Positions 27,804 through 35,727 of a DNA stretch of 64,000 nucleotides are shown piece by piece. The position numbers and the translations under genes are program-made. The notes below the pieces were generated by a model that was given only the letters and a program-made list of their open reading frames with translations, ran no database searches and was not told the origin of the DNA. Positions within the stretch are counted from its first letter, which is position 1. Each line of letters begins with the position of its first letter. The DNA comes from Lederbergia citri (GTDB taxonomy: Bacteria > Bacillota > Bacilli > Bacillales > Bacillaceae_C). The DNA is taken from positions 65,102-129,101 of the forward strand of contig NZ_JAGYPG010000003.1 in the NCBI RefSeq assembly GCF_018343625.1, written 5' to 3'.

Positions 27804-28091
27804 TTATCTTTCATCTATGGATATTATTATGAGCCGATAAATAATATAAATTCCTAAGTACCCCCCGGATAATAAGAAAAGTGGATTTAGAAAAATGGAA
27901 TGGATATTTGTCATAAATACAGTATTGTCTTTAATAATTTCAAAAATAGATAAGGAAGCAATATCTCCAAAAATTATTGCTGATACGATGGCACCTAAAT
28001 TAAAAATTAAACGGAACTTTGCCTGTGATTTCTGCACAGCATACATAATGATGGGAAGGATTATGCTTGTTAGAACTAGAAAAATCTTCAT
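27804..28091 (-). CDS. Small hypothetical membrane protein
   Basis: 95 residues with three hydrophobic segments (about 3-17, 26-45 and 68-88) separated by short loops. The ATG follows AGGTGATATA. I do not recognise a family. Codon use is ordinary for the region. It faces the HXXEE gene divergently. Confidence 0.55.
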   Translation of the reverse strand: MKIFLVLTSIILPIIMYAVQKSQAKFRLIFNLGAIVSAIIFGDIASLSIFEIIKDNTVFMTNIHSIFLNPLFLLSGGYLGIYIIYRLIIISIDER

Positions 28092-28251
28092 TATATCACC
28101 TGTATAGTATGAAAGGTTTTTTAGAAATGCTATATATCATAATCTCGTATATAACAAATAGAAATAGAACACATACGGTAATGAAATTAGTTTCACGGCA
28201 TAAAGATATATTAGTTAGACATGCTTAAGTATCCCCGATAGGAGGAAAAAG

Positions 28252-28797
28252 ATGCTTGGGTCACTACATGAACCTTTCTACGTTGAAATACTTATTTGGC
28301 TATTCCCTATAGCTTTTATGTTTCACGGCTTAGAGGAAATAATAACGGTTGAGAGCTTCATGACAAATTACAAAAACAAAATTCCAAAATCAATCCTAGT
28401 TAAACTTACGCTAAGCATGAAGAATAAGTTGGGAGCAAAATCTGCTCAACATTCTGTTAGTATTGCATGGATTCTCCTTTATATTTCTTTGACCACAATA
28501 AACACTGCCATCAACTTCCCAACCGGGGAGAACTTTCTTCTATATACTGCTATATTTAATGTGTTTTTTCTACAAGCATTTTCTCATATCGGTCAAACAA
28601 TCATCTTCCGTGGTTATACGCCTGGTGTCATAACAGCGATATTCATTGTAGTTCCATATTCCATTCTTACCTATTATCTGTTCTTTGAAATGGGTTTAAT
28701 AGACGGATATTTATTATTCAAAAGTATTCCCTTAAGTATTTTAATGGTACCTGTTTTTCTAATAGGGAATCTTTTGGGGCGAAAATTAATACGATAA
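28252..28797 (+). CDS. HXXEE domain membrane protein
   Basis: 181 residues, four or five hydrophobic helices. The name-giving motif is FHGLEEI near 24-30, and a second conserved histidine lies in FSHIGQTIIFRGYTPG near 108. HXXEE proteins are integral membrane proteins of unknown function, possibly metal-dependent. A GATAGGAGG site precedes the ATG. It appears to be a single-gene unit. Confidence 0.82.
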   Translation: MLGSLHEPFYVEILIWLFPIAFMFHGLEEIITVESFMTNYKNKIPKSILVKLTLSMKNKLGAKSAQHSVSIAWILLYISLTTINTAINFPTGENFLLYTAIFNVFFLQAFSHIGQTIIFRGYTPGVITAIFIVVPYSILTYYLFFEMGLIDGYLLFKSIPLSILMVPVFLIGNLLGRKLIR

Positions 28798-29169
28798 TAC
28801 TATTCTAGGAACTTTCTAGTTCTTGTAAATAAACGGATACTTTTAAAAAAATTTAACTCTAGGTACGAGGCCAATAACTGTTATAAAATTACATTGGAAT
28901 TATTTACGTTTTGTGGAGCAAAAGTGGTGACATTAAAAAGAAGATTATTGTACATTATCGTTGATAAAAGCCAGTTTGCAATTCGATAATTGCAAGCTAT
29001 TTTTATGTATAAATTATATAAAAAAACAGGTTTTGAAAAATCTATAGAGGAAATAATGTTACAAAACTAAGACCAGTGCTTAGGGTTAGTTCATTAATTT
29101 GAAATGGTAGGTTTTGAAGACTTTAAAAAGTTAACAATAAAAAATCACAGGAATCAGAGGGGATTACTA
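28798..29169. other. Intergenic stretch with one hairpin
   Basis: TTGCAATT-CGAT-AATTGCAA at 28976-28995, followed by GCTATTTTTA, may be a weak terminator for the HXXEE gene. No gene was recognised. Confidence 0.35.
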
Positions 29170-29766
29170 GTGAAAGAGCATTGGCAAGAGCGCTTTTCTT
29201 CAAAGGAATATTATTATGGTAAGGAGCCTAACGCTTTTTTATTGGCAATGCAACCGTATATTCCAAAAGGAAACATACTTTGTATCGCTGAAGGAGAAGG
29301 GAGAAACTCAGTCTTTCTTGCGAGTAAAGGATATGATGTGACAGCATGGGATTTTGCACCATCGGGGCTTGAGAAAATAAAAAAGCTAGCTGAAGAACGA
29401 GAAGTAGAAGTAAAAACCGAGCTACATGATTTGGCTGATGTCAAATGGAAAGAGGAAAAATGGGATGCAATCGTTCATATTTTTGGTCATTTCCCAAAGC
29501 CTGTATTTGATCGAACCATAGAGGGGATAAAACAGTCTCTCAAGCCAGGCGGTTTTTATGTAGGTGAATTATATACAAAAGAGCAGTTTCAATACGGAAC
29601 TGGAGGTCCAGGAAATCCCGAATTTCTTTGTGATCCCAAAACATTATTGGAAAAGTTCGATGGTTATTTTGTAAAACATTTTTATATAGGTGAAGTCGAG
29701 AGAATTGAAGGTAGGGGACATACCGGCCTTGCACATGTCGTCCAGAGCGTACTACAAAAAAGGTAA
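29170..29766 (+). CDS. Class I SAM-dependent methyltransferase (TehB-like)
   Basis: 198 residues. Motif I is ILCIAEGEGRNSVFLA near 38-53, where the AEGEGRN form is typical of the TehB/thiopurine-type group. Motif II is DVTAWDFAP near 59, and a post-motif loop is IFGHFPK near 103. The N-terminal WQERFSSKEYYYGKEPNAFL also fits this group. The GTG at 29170 has GAGGGG upstream; the open frame reaches back to 29104 without a start signal. The methyl acceptor is unknown. Confidence 0.87.
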   Translation: MKEHWQERFSSKEYYYGKEPNAFLLAMQPYIPKGNILCIAEGEGRNSVFLASKGYDVTAWDFAPSGLEKIKKLAEEREVEVKTELHDLADVKWKEEKWDAIVHIFGHFPKPVFDRTIEGIKQSLKPGGFYVGELYTKEQFQYGTGGPGNPEFLCDPKTLLEKFDGYFVKHFYIGEVERIEGRGHTGLAHVVQSVLQKR

Positions 29767-29870
29767 GTATTTTTTCAAACAGCGAGTATGTATTTACAGA
29801 GTGTAAGCGTTCAAACAAAAGAATTTAAAAAACATATTTCATAACGTTCGAAGCTTTAAGGGTGGTTATT

Positions 29871-30560
29871 ATGAAGATAGTTGAATTACCGATTGAATTT
29901 GAATTTAATGGAGAAAAAAATTACATTTATCCTACCTTAATCGTATTAAATGATGAGCTAACGTTAGTCGATACAGGGTATCCAGGTTTTCTACCTTTGA
30001 TTGAAAAAGAAATGATAAAGAACGGATATAAAATGAAAAATTTAAAGACTATCATCATTACTCACTATGATGATGATCATATAGGTTCTTTGCATGATTT
30101 CAAGAAAAAGTATCCTTGGATTTATATTATAGCTAGTGAAACGGAATCAAAATTCATCAGTGGTGAAATGAAGTCAGAAAGATTGATTCAAGCTGAAAAA
30201 TTGCTAGAAAGTATGCAAAATGATGAAAAAAAATTTGGTCATTGGTTTATACAGCAATTAAAAAATTTGAGGCATGTTTCAATTGATGAAAAAGTACATG
30301 ATGGTGATATGATTTTAGATAATAAATGTAGGATTGTTGGAACACCAGGACATACTTCCGGACATATTTCACTATATTTTCTAAGTTTAAAAAGTGTAAT
30401 TACAGGCGATGCCGCTGTGAATGAAAATCGCAAATTGGTCATTGCCAATCCGCAATTTTGCTTAAATGTTGAGAAAGCAGAACAGTCTTTAAGTAAGATT
30501 AAAAATCTTAATGCTGAAACTTACTATTGTTTTCATGGTGGAAAACTGACTTATCATTAG
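29871..30560 (+). CDS. MBL-fold metallo-hydrolase
   Basis: About 229 residues of the metallo-beta-lactamase fold. LVDTGYPG lies near 30 and the metal motif THYDDDHIG at 64-72. GTPGHTSGHISL (third histidine) follows near 157, ITGDA near 174 and the C-terminal FHGG near 222. The usual HxHxDH is HYDDDH here, so one zinc-1 histidine is Asp, a variation seen in some family branches. The substrate is unknown; relatives include lactonases and glyoxalase II. The ATG at 29871 follows AAGGGTGG. Confidence 0.85.
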   Translation: MKIVELPIEFEFNGEKNYIYPTLIVLNDELTLVDTGYPGFLPLIEKEMIKNGYKMKNLKTIIITHYDDDHIGSLHDFKKKYPWIYIIASETESKFISGEMKSERLIQAEKLLESMQNDEKKFGHWFIQQLKNLRHVSIDEKVHDGDMILDNKCRIVGTPGHTSGHISLYFLSLKSVITGDAAVNENRKLVIANPQFCLNVEKAEQSLSKIKNLNAETYYCFHGGKLTYH

Positions 30561-30633
30561 AAGCCGAAGATGGGCTGTTTTCTAAAACCATGTGTATTAA
30601 TAAATGATTTTAATATCCAATAAAAAATAATGG

Positions 30634-30663
30634 TTGACAAAAGAAAGCGATTGATTATATAAT
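30634..30663 (+). promoter_or_regulatory. Promoter of mhqR
   Basis: TTGACA, an 18-base spacer and TATAAT, ending one base before the MhqR-type operator. Confidence 0.75.
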
Positions 30664-30681
30664 TGTCTCGAATTCGAGATA
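30664..30681. promoter_or_regulatory. MhqR operator at the mhqR promoter
   Basis: TGTCTCG-AATT-CGAGATA matches the known MhqR inverted repeat (TATCTCG-N4-CGAGATA) at all but one position and covers the transcription start region. This indicates autorepression released by quinone-type electrophiles. Confidence 0.82.
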
Positions 30682-30700
30682 ATGAAGAGGAATGATAATC

Positions 30701-31156
30701 ATGGACAATCAGAACAAAGATGTACTTGAAGAGGAATTGTCTCTAAAGTTATTTGTTGTTTTGACTCGTGCTTTGGAATCAATAAAAAAGCGTGTTGAAG
30801 AAGATATAAAATGTTTGGGACTAAATCCAACTGAATTTGCTGTTCTTGAGTTGATTTACAGTAAAGGTGAGCAACCAATACAAAAAATTGGTGAAAAGGT
30901 GTTGCTTGCAAGTAGTAGTATTACGTATGTGGTGGATAAGTTAGAGAAGAAAGACTTATTAAGAAGAAAACCTTGTCCTAAAGATCGCCGTATCACATTC
31001 GCAGTAATCACTACAGCTGGAACTGAATTAATGAATGAAGTATTTCCTAAACACAAACAAGCCATTAAAGAGATATGTTCAGGTTTAGATGTTGATGAAA
31101 AAAAGGTAATGATTGAACAGTTGAAGAAGTTGGGATATCACGCGCAAGGATTATAA
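30701..31156 (+). CDS. mhqR: MhqR, MarR-type repressor of quinone/catechol detoxification genes
   Basis: 151 residues with a winged helix-turn-helix. From memory it is close to B. subtilis MhqR: SLKLFVVLTRALESI at the start, LGLNPTEFAVLELIYSKGEQ, KVLLASSSITYVVDKLEKK and RRKPCPKDRRITFA. MhqR controls dioxygenases, nitroreductases and hydrolases induced by catechol and methylhydroquinone. The ATG at 30701 suits the GAGGAATG spacing better than the ATG at 30692. Its operator overlaps its own promoter, and related sites precede two downstream units. Confidence 0.92.
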   Translation: MDNQNKDVLEEELSLKLFVVLTRALESIKKRVEEDIKCLGLNPTEFAVLELIYSKGEQPIQKIGEKVLLASSSITYVVDKLEKKDLLRRKPCPKDRRITFAVITTAGTELMNEVFPKHKQAIKEICSGLDVDEKKVMIEQLKKLGYHAQGL

Positions 31157-31170
31157 TTTTTTTAAATATT

Positions 31171-31188
31171 TATCTCGGTTTCGTAATA
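31171..31188. promoter_or_regulatory. Degenerate MhqR operator before the dioxygenase operon
   Basis: TATCTCG-GTTT-CGTAATA keeps the left half-site exactly, the four-base spacer, and five of seven bases on the right. It lies 15 bases after the mhqR stop and about 110 bases before the dioxygenase start. Confidence 0.55.
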
Positions 31189-31299
31189 TATTAATTAAAA
31201 TTAATTAGAATCTTGAGTATCGCAAACCTGTAAATGAATTTGCACCCTAAATCAGGGTAAAAATACGTAAAATCATTAATTAAATTGGAGTGAAATTGA

Positions 31300-32238
31300 A
31301 TGACTAAAAAAACAAGTGGAATTCATCACATCACGGCAATCGTAGGGCATCCTCAAGAAAACGTAGACTTTTATGCTGGAGTTCTAGGCTTACGTTTAGT
31401 GAAGCAAACAGTCAACTTTGACGACCCAGGCACTTATCACCTTTATTTTGGTGATGAAGGTGGTAAACCAGGAACGATCATTACATTTTTCCCATGGGTG
31501 GGAGCACGTCAAGGGATTATTGGTGATGGTCAGGTAGGAATTACTTCTTATGTTGTTCCTAAAGGTGCTATGAAATTCTGGGAACAAAGATTAAAGAAGT
31601 TTAATGTACCCTTCATCAAGAAAGAACGCTTTGGAGAACAGTTTTTACAATTTGATGACCCACATGGTTTACACTTGGAAATTGTTGAACGAGAAGAAGG
31701 GGAAATCAATACATGGACTTTTGGAGGGATAACCCCAGAAGTAGCAATTAAAGGGTTCGGTGGAGCTACTCTCTTTTCTTCCCAGCCAAACAAAACAGCG
31801 GAATTGTTAGAAAAGGTAATGGGACTCGAACTCAATGGTAAAGAGGGAGACTTTATCCGTTTCCGTTCATCAGCAGACATAGGAAATATCATTGATCTAA
31901 AAGCAACTCCGGCTGGAAGAGGTCAAATGGGCGTTGGAACGGTTCATCATATCGCATGGAGAGCAGTCGATGATAATGACCAACTGGAGTGGCAAAAGTA
32001 TGTTGCAGCAAATGGTTATGGTGTTACTCCCGTTCAGGATAGAAATTATTTTAATGCAATTTACTTTAGAGAATATGGCGAAATTCTATTTGAAATTGCA
32101 ACAGATCCTCCTGGATTTGCTCACGACGAATCAAAAGAGACAATGGGAGAACGGTTAATGCTGCCCGAGCAATATGAACAATATAGAGAGCAACTTGAAC
32201 ACAGATTGATACCGATTAAGGTGAGAGAATTAGATTAA
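31300..32238 (+). CDS. Ring-cleaving dioxygenase of the MhqA/E/O family
   Basis: 312 residues made of two VOC modules. The metal-ligand region starts with GIHHITAIVGHPQENVDFYA, and the second module has GTVHHIAWRAVDD near 212 with the terminal ligand glutamate in ILFEIATDPPGF near 258. B. subtilis MhqA, MhqE and MhqO have this size and are induced by quinones and catechols, probably opening hydroquinone rings. I cannot tell which paralogue this equals; the nearby MhqD-type hydrolase favours MhqE. The ATG follows TTGGAGTG. Confidence 0.9.
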   Translation: MTKKTSGIHHITAIVGHPQENVDFYAGVLGLRLVKQTVNFDDPGTYHLYFGDEGGKPGTIITFFPWVGARQGIIGDGQVGITSYVVPKGAMKFWEQRLKKFNVPFIKKERFGEQFLQFDDPHGLHLEIVEREEGEINTWTFGGITPEVAIKGFGGATLFSSQPNKTAELLEKVMGLELNGKEGDFIRFRSSADIGNIIDLKATPAGRGQMGVGTVHHIAWRAVDDNDQLEWQKYVAANGYGVTPVQDRNYFNAIYFREYGEILFEIATDPPGFAHDESKETMGERLMLPEQYEQYREQLEHRLIPIKVRELD

Positions 32239-32259
32239 TGTCATAAAGGAATGATTTCT

Positions 32260-32868
32260 ATGCTTTCTATTGATCCTAATACAAACACGGAAAGAGAAAA
32301 TTATAAGTTTCTAATTGGAAGCATTATACCAAGACCCATTGCTTTCGTGACTACGTTATCGGAGGATGGCGTTTTAAATGGTGCGCCTTTTAGCTATTTT
32401 AATATCGTTTCTTCTAATCCCCCAATGATTTCCTTGTCCATACAGCGTTCAGGAGGGAAACAGAAGGATACGGCTAGGAACATTATTAAGCAAAAAGAAT
32501 TTGTCGTTCATATTGTTGATGAAGGAAATGTTGAAAAGGTCAATAAAACGGCCGCTAGTCTGCTTCCTCATGAGAGTGAAATTGATTTAGCCCAATTAAC
32601 AAAAGTTGAAAGTGAGAAAATCTCAGTTCCGGGTGTTAAACAGGCAAAAATTCGCATGGAATGCGTACTCGAGCATTCATTGGTATTGGGAGAAAAAGAA
32701 CTACCTGGTTGTGATTTGATCATCGGAAAAGTTATTCAATTTCATATTGAGGATGCTATATATGAAAATGGAAGAATTGATCCTAGAGGATTGGCTGCTG
32801 TAAGTCGTTTAGCCGGTGCTAATTATGCGAAAATCGGAGAGATTTTTGAGATAGAACGACCTAAATAG
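32260..32868 (+). CDS. Flavin reductase-like FMN-binding protein
   Basis: About 202 residues with the split-barrel flavin reductase domain. GSIIPRPIAFVTTLSEDGVL is near 20-40, then NGAPFSYFNIVSSNPPMISL near 42-62, and KDTARNIIKQKEFVVH follows. The family reduces or binds FMN and often partners with oxygenases. It lies 21 bases after the dioxygenase in the same direction, so it is likely part of the MhqR-controlled operon. The ATG at 32260 follows AAAGGAATG. Confidence 0.87.
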   Translation: MLSIDPNTNTERENYKFLIGSIIPRPIAFVTTLSEDGVLNGAPFSYFNIVSSNPPMISLSIQRSGGKQKDTARNIIKQKEFVVHIVDEGNVEKVNKTAASLLPHESEIDLAQLTKVESEKISVPGVKQAKIRMECVLEHSLVLGEKELPGCDLIIGKVIQFHIEDAIYENGRIDPRGLAAVSRLAGANYAKIGEIFEIERPK

Positions 32869-32915
32869 AGAAACCTTACCTCATGTTGAGGTTTGTGTTT
32901 GGAGGGAGATAAAAA

Positions 32916-33518
32916 ATGAAGCATGTATTCAATAAAGGAAAAAACCCTAATAAACCAACTTTATTACTGCTGCACGGTACTGGTGGCAATGAGTTAGATT
33001 TGTTGCCTCTTGCAGAAAGAATTGATGATGAAGCCCCTGTATTAAGTGTTCGAGGGAATGTTTTAGAACACGGTATGCCTCGCTTCTTTAGGAGATTGGC
33101 GGAGGGAGTATTCGATGAAGAAGATCTTATATTCCGTACTAAAGAGTTGAATCAGTTCCTTGATGAAGCGGCTCGAGAGAATGGATTTGACCGAGATAAC
33201 ATCATTGCCATTGGTTACTCAAATGGAGCGAATATTGCAGCGAGTTTATTATTTCACTATCAAAATGCTTTAAAGGCTGCCATACTTCACCACCCTATGG
33301 TGCCAAGAAGAGGAGTGGAGCTTCCTGATTTGTCCGGAAAATCTGTATTTATTGCAGCTGGTACAAACGATCCGATTTGCTCACCTTCCGAATCATTAGA
33401 ACTTCAATCGTTGTTAGAAAAGGCAAATGCAAAAGTCGAACTTCATTGGGAAGATAGAGGTCATCAATTGACTGCTCAGGAAGTTGAAGCAGCAAGAAGG
33501 TGGTATTTGACTTTATAA
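32916..33518 (+). CDS. mhqD: MhqD-type carboxylesterase/hydrolase
   Basis: 200 residues of the phospholipase/carboxylesterase branch of alpha/beta hydrolases. The oxyanion motif is LLLHGTGGNELDLL near 18, and RGNVLEHGMPRFFRR near 46 is typical of MhqD. The nucleophile motif is GYSNGAN near 102, the aspartate is in GTNDPI and the histidine in DRGHQL. B. subtilis mhqD is in the MhqR regulon with a dioxygenase. It lies 47 bases after the flavin reductase, behind TTGGAGGGAG. Confidence 0.88.
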   Translation: MKHVFNKGKNPNKPTLLLLHGTGGNELDLLPLAERIDDEAPVLSVRGNVLEHGMPRFFRRLAEGVFDEEDLIFRTKELNQFLDEAARENGFDRDNIIAIGYSNGANIAASLLFHYQNALKAAILHHPMVPRRGVELPDLSGKSVFIAAGTNDPICSPSESLELQSLLEKANAKVELHWEDRGHQLTAQEVEAARRWYLTL

Positions 33519-33716
33519 TTTGGTTGTAAAGAGAAAGTTTGTCTTAATAATATTTCTACTAATATGCAATTTATTTAGTTAGATATGAATATCCTGATAA
33601 ATTTTTATCCCTTAAGGTGATGCTATTATGCATCATTCAAGCAAATATATTGAAACCGAGATATATTAAATGGTAATATACTAATTGATGGTAAAAATAT
33701 AAGAAATACTTTATGT

Positions 33717-33742
33717 AAAACAGAAATGAAATTTCTGTTTTT
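33717..33742 (+). terminator. Terminator-like hairpin
   Basis: AAAACAGAAAT-GAA-ATTTCTGTTTTT. The AT-rich stem ends in Ts, 200 bases after mhqD. The rest of 33519-33716 shows no gene. Confidence 0.55.
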
Positions 33743-33772
33743 ATAGAAATTCAATATCTTAATCACCTTCAA

Positions 33773-33790
33773 TATCTCGAAAAAGAGAAA
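33773..33790. promoter_or_regulatory. Degenerate MhqR operator before wrbA
   Basis: TATCTCG-AAAA-AGAGAAA keeps an exact left half-site, the four-base spacer and five of seven right-half bases. It lies 110 bases before the quinone reductase gene, suggesting this gene also belongs to the MhqR regulon. Confidence 0.5.
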
Positions 33791-33899
33791 TACTAATTTG
33801 ATGTATTGTGATCTTCATGCAATGTGAAAGTTAGTCATTATTAATGGAGGTGGTTTTATAAGGGATATGAAAAAACAAACAAGAGGAAGGGTGTAATAT

Positions 33900-34559
33900 A
33901 TGGGTTTTATAGATAAATTATTTGGAAAATCGAAGGAGATGGAAAATATGTCAAACGTTAAATTAGCAGTAGTATTTTACAGCATGGGTGGGACAAACTA
34001 TCAATTAGCCAAATGGGCAGAAGAAGGAGCAAAAGAAGCAGGTGCTGAAGTGAAGGTATTAAAAGTGCAAGAACTAGCACCAGAATCTGTTATCGAGACT
34101 AACGAAGGATGGAAAGCAACAGTCGATGCAACAAGAGACGTGCCTGTAGCATCATCAGCTGATCTTGAATGGGCAGATGCTATTATCTTCAGTGTTCCAA
34201 CACGCTTTGGGAATATGCCGTCACAAATGAAGCAATTCCTTGATATTCAAGGAGGGCTTTGGGCGAATGGTAAGACCGTGAATAAAGTAGTAAGTGCCAT
34301 GTCTTCTGCCCAAAATCCACATGGTGGTCAAGAAGCTACATTGCTATCCTTATACACTTCTATGATGCACTGGGGCGCTATTATTGTCCCTCCTGGTTAT
34401 ACAGATCCAGTATTGTTTGGAGCTGGAGGAAATCCATATGGAACGAGTGTAACAGTTGGTCAAGATGGAAAAATGATTGAGGACGTTAAAGATGCTGTGA
34501 AACATCAAGCTAAACGTACCGTTACAGTTGCGGAATGGGTTAAAAAAGGAAATCAATAA
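33900..34559 (+). CDS. wrbA: NAD(P)H:quinone oxidoreductase type IV (WrbA family)
   Basis: 219 residues of the flavodoxin-like WrbA family. The FMN phosphate loop is FYSMGGTNYQLAKWAEEGAK, followed by FSVPTRFGNMPSQMKQFLD near 100, SSAQNPHGGQEATLLS and GYTDPVLFGAGGNPYG. WrbA reduces quinones with two electrons, avoiding radicals. The start at 33900 follows AGGAAGGGTG; an internal ATG at 33948 would give a 203-residue product equal in length to the paralogue at 55499. The MhqR-like site upstream fits a quinone-defence role. It is followed by an SDR gene. Confidence 0.9.
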   Translation: MGFIDKLFGKSKEMENMSNVKLAVVFYSMGGTNYQLAKWAEEGAKEAGAEVKVLKVQELAPESVIETNEGWKATVDATRDVPVASSADLEWADAIIFSVPTRFGNMPSQMKQFLDIQGGLWANGKTVNKVVSAMSSAQNPHGGQEATLLSLYTSMMHWGAIIVPPGYTDPVLFGAGGNPYGTSVTVGQDGKMIEDVKDAVKHQAKRTVTVAEWVKKGNQ

Positions 34560-34619
34560 ACTAGCAAATTTTCTTATATGAATACACAACTACTTCCAAT
34601 TAAGGAGAGAAGACACATC

Positions 34620-35405
34620 ATGAGCAATCGTTTCGAAGATAAAGTTGTCATTATTACTGGAGCAGGATCAGGATTAGGACAAGCATCAGCTTTACAGGTA
34701 GCAAAAGAAGGTGCAAAACTTTCTTTAGTTGATTTAAACAATGAAGGATTAGAAAAAACAAAGAAATTAATATTAGAATCAGTACCAAATGCTGACCTCT
34801 TGTTAATTACAGCAGATGTATCTAAAGAAGAAGATGTTAAAAATTATGTTAAACAAACCGTTGATAAATTTGGCAAAATTGATGGATTCTTTAATAATGC
34901 TGGTATTGAAGGTAAACAAAATCTAACGGAAGATTACGGTAGTGATGAGTTTAGTAAAGTAGTTTCAATTAATCTTAATGGTGTATTTTATGGTATGAAA
35001 TATGTTTTAGAAATAATGAAAAACCAAGGTTTCGGATCTATTGTTAATACTGCATCTGTTGGAGGAATCCGTGGTGTAGGTAATCAATCAGGATATGCAG
35101 CAAGTAAGCATGGTGTAGTAGGACTAACTAGAAACTCCGGAATTGAGTACGGACAATTTGGCGTTAGTATTAAAGCAATAGCTCCAGGAGCAATTATGAC
35201 ACCAATGGTTGAAGGATCATTAAAACAAATGAACCCTGATAACTGGGAAGAAGTGGGTAAGCAATTTGTTGAACCTAACCCAATGAAACGCTTTGGTAAA
35301 CCTGAAGAAGTTGGTTATTTAGTAGCATTCTTACTTTCTGACCAGGCTAACTTTATAAATGCAACTGTCATTCCAATTGACGGTGGGCAATCCTATAAAT
35401 ACTAA
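34620..35405 (+). CDS. Short-chain dehydrogenase/reductase (SDR)
   Basis: 261 residues, a classical SDR. The cofactor motif TGAGSGLG is at about 13-20, NNAG near 94, a catalytic serine near 145, YAASK as the Tyr-Lys pair near 160, and PGAIMTPM after it. A C-terminal IDGGQSYKY closes the fold. An Asp after the second strand (LVDLNNEG) favours NAD(H). The ATG at 34620 follows AAGGAGAG; an upstream ATG at 34578 lacks one. It is probably co-transcribed with wrbA. Substrate unknown. Confidence 0.9.
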   Translation: MSNRFEDKVVIITGAGSGLGQASALQVAKEGAKLSLVDLNNEGLEKTKKLILESVPNADLLLITADVSKEEDVKNYVKQTVDKFGKIDGFFNNAGIEGKQNLTEDYGSDEFSKVVSINLNGVFYGMKYVLEIMKNQGFGSIVNTASVGGIRGVGNQSGYAASKHGVVGLTRNSGIEYGQFGVSIKAIAPGAIMTPMVEGSLKQMNPDNWEEVGKQFVEPNPMKRFGKPEEVGYLVAFLLSDQANFINATVIPIDGGQSYKY

Positions 35406-35472
35406 TAGGCGACATTTATTGATTCGTTTAAATTGGATAGTTATTTTATTAAATACTATCCCAATACGTAAT

Positions 35473-35519
35473 AAAGAATCTATTTTGATTAATTCTTTTC
35501 AAAATAGATTCTTTTTTTG
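35473..35519 (+). terminator. Strong terminator after the SDR gene
   Basis: AAAGAATCTATTTTG and CAAAATAGATTCTTT pair fully over 15 bases around a 12-base loop and run into seven Ts. Confidence 0.88.
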
Positions 35520-35662
35520 TTCAAATAAAGGTTTGAGCAAGATTATTAATCCAGTTTGTAGCAATCAAATAATAGAAAGTGGGAATAACAAATATAGGAT
35601 GTTGGCACAATATTTTAGTTAAACTTCAGGAATGTGTGGAGCTAGAACAAAGCGATTCAGAA

Positions 35663-35693
35663 TTGACTCTCCTCTAAGGGGAGGGTTTACATT
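35663..35693 (+). promoter_or_regulatory. MerR-type 19-bp-spacer promoter/operator of the bmr-like gene
   Basis: TTGACT and TACATT are separated by 19 bases, two more than the optimum. The spacer holds the near-palindrome CTCCTCTAAGGGGAGG. This is the classic MerR-family arrangement, and the sequence resembles the B. subtilis bmr promoter bound by BmrR. Confidence 0.85.
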
Positions 35694-35727
35694 AGGCTGT
35701 AGGGTGTTGTAAAAGGAGTAGAACAAT

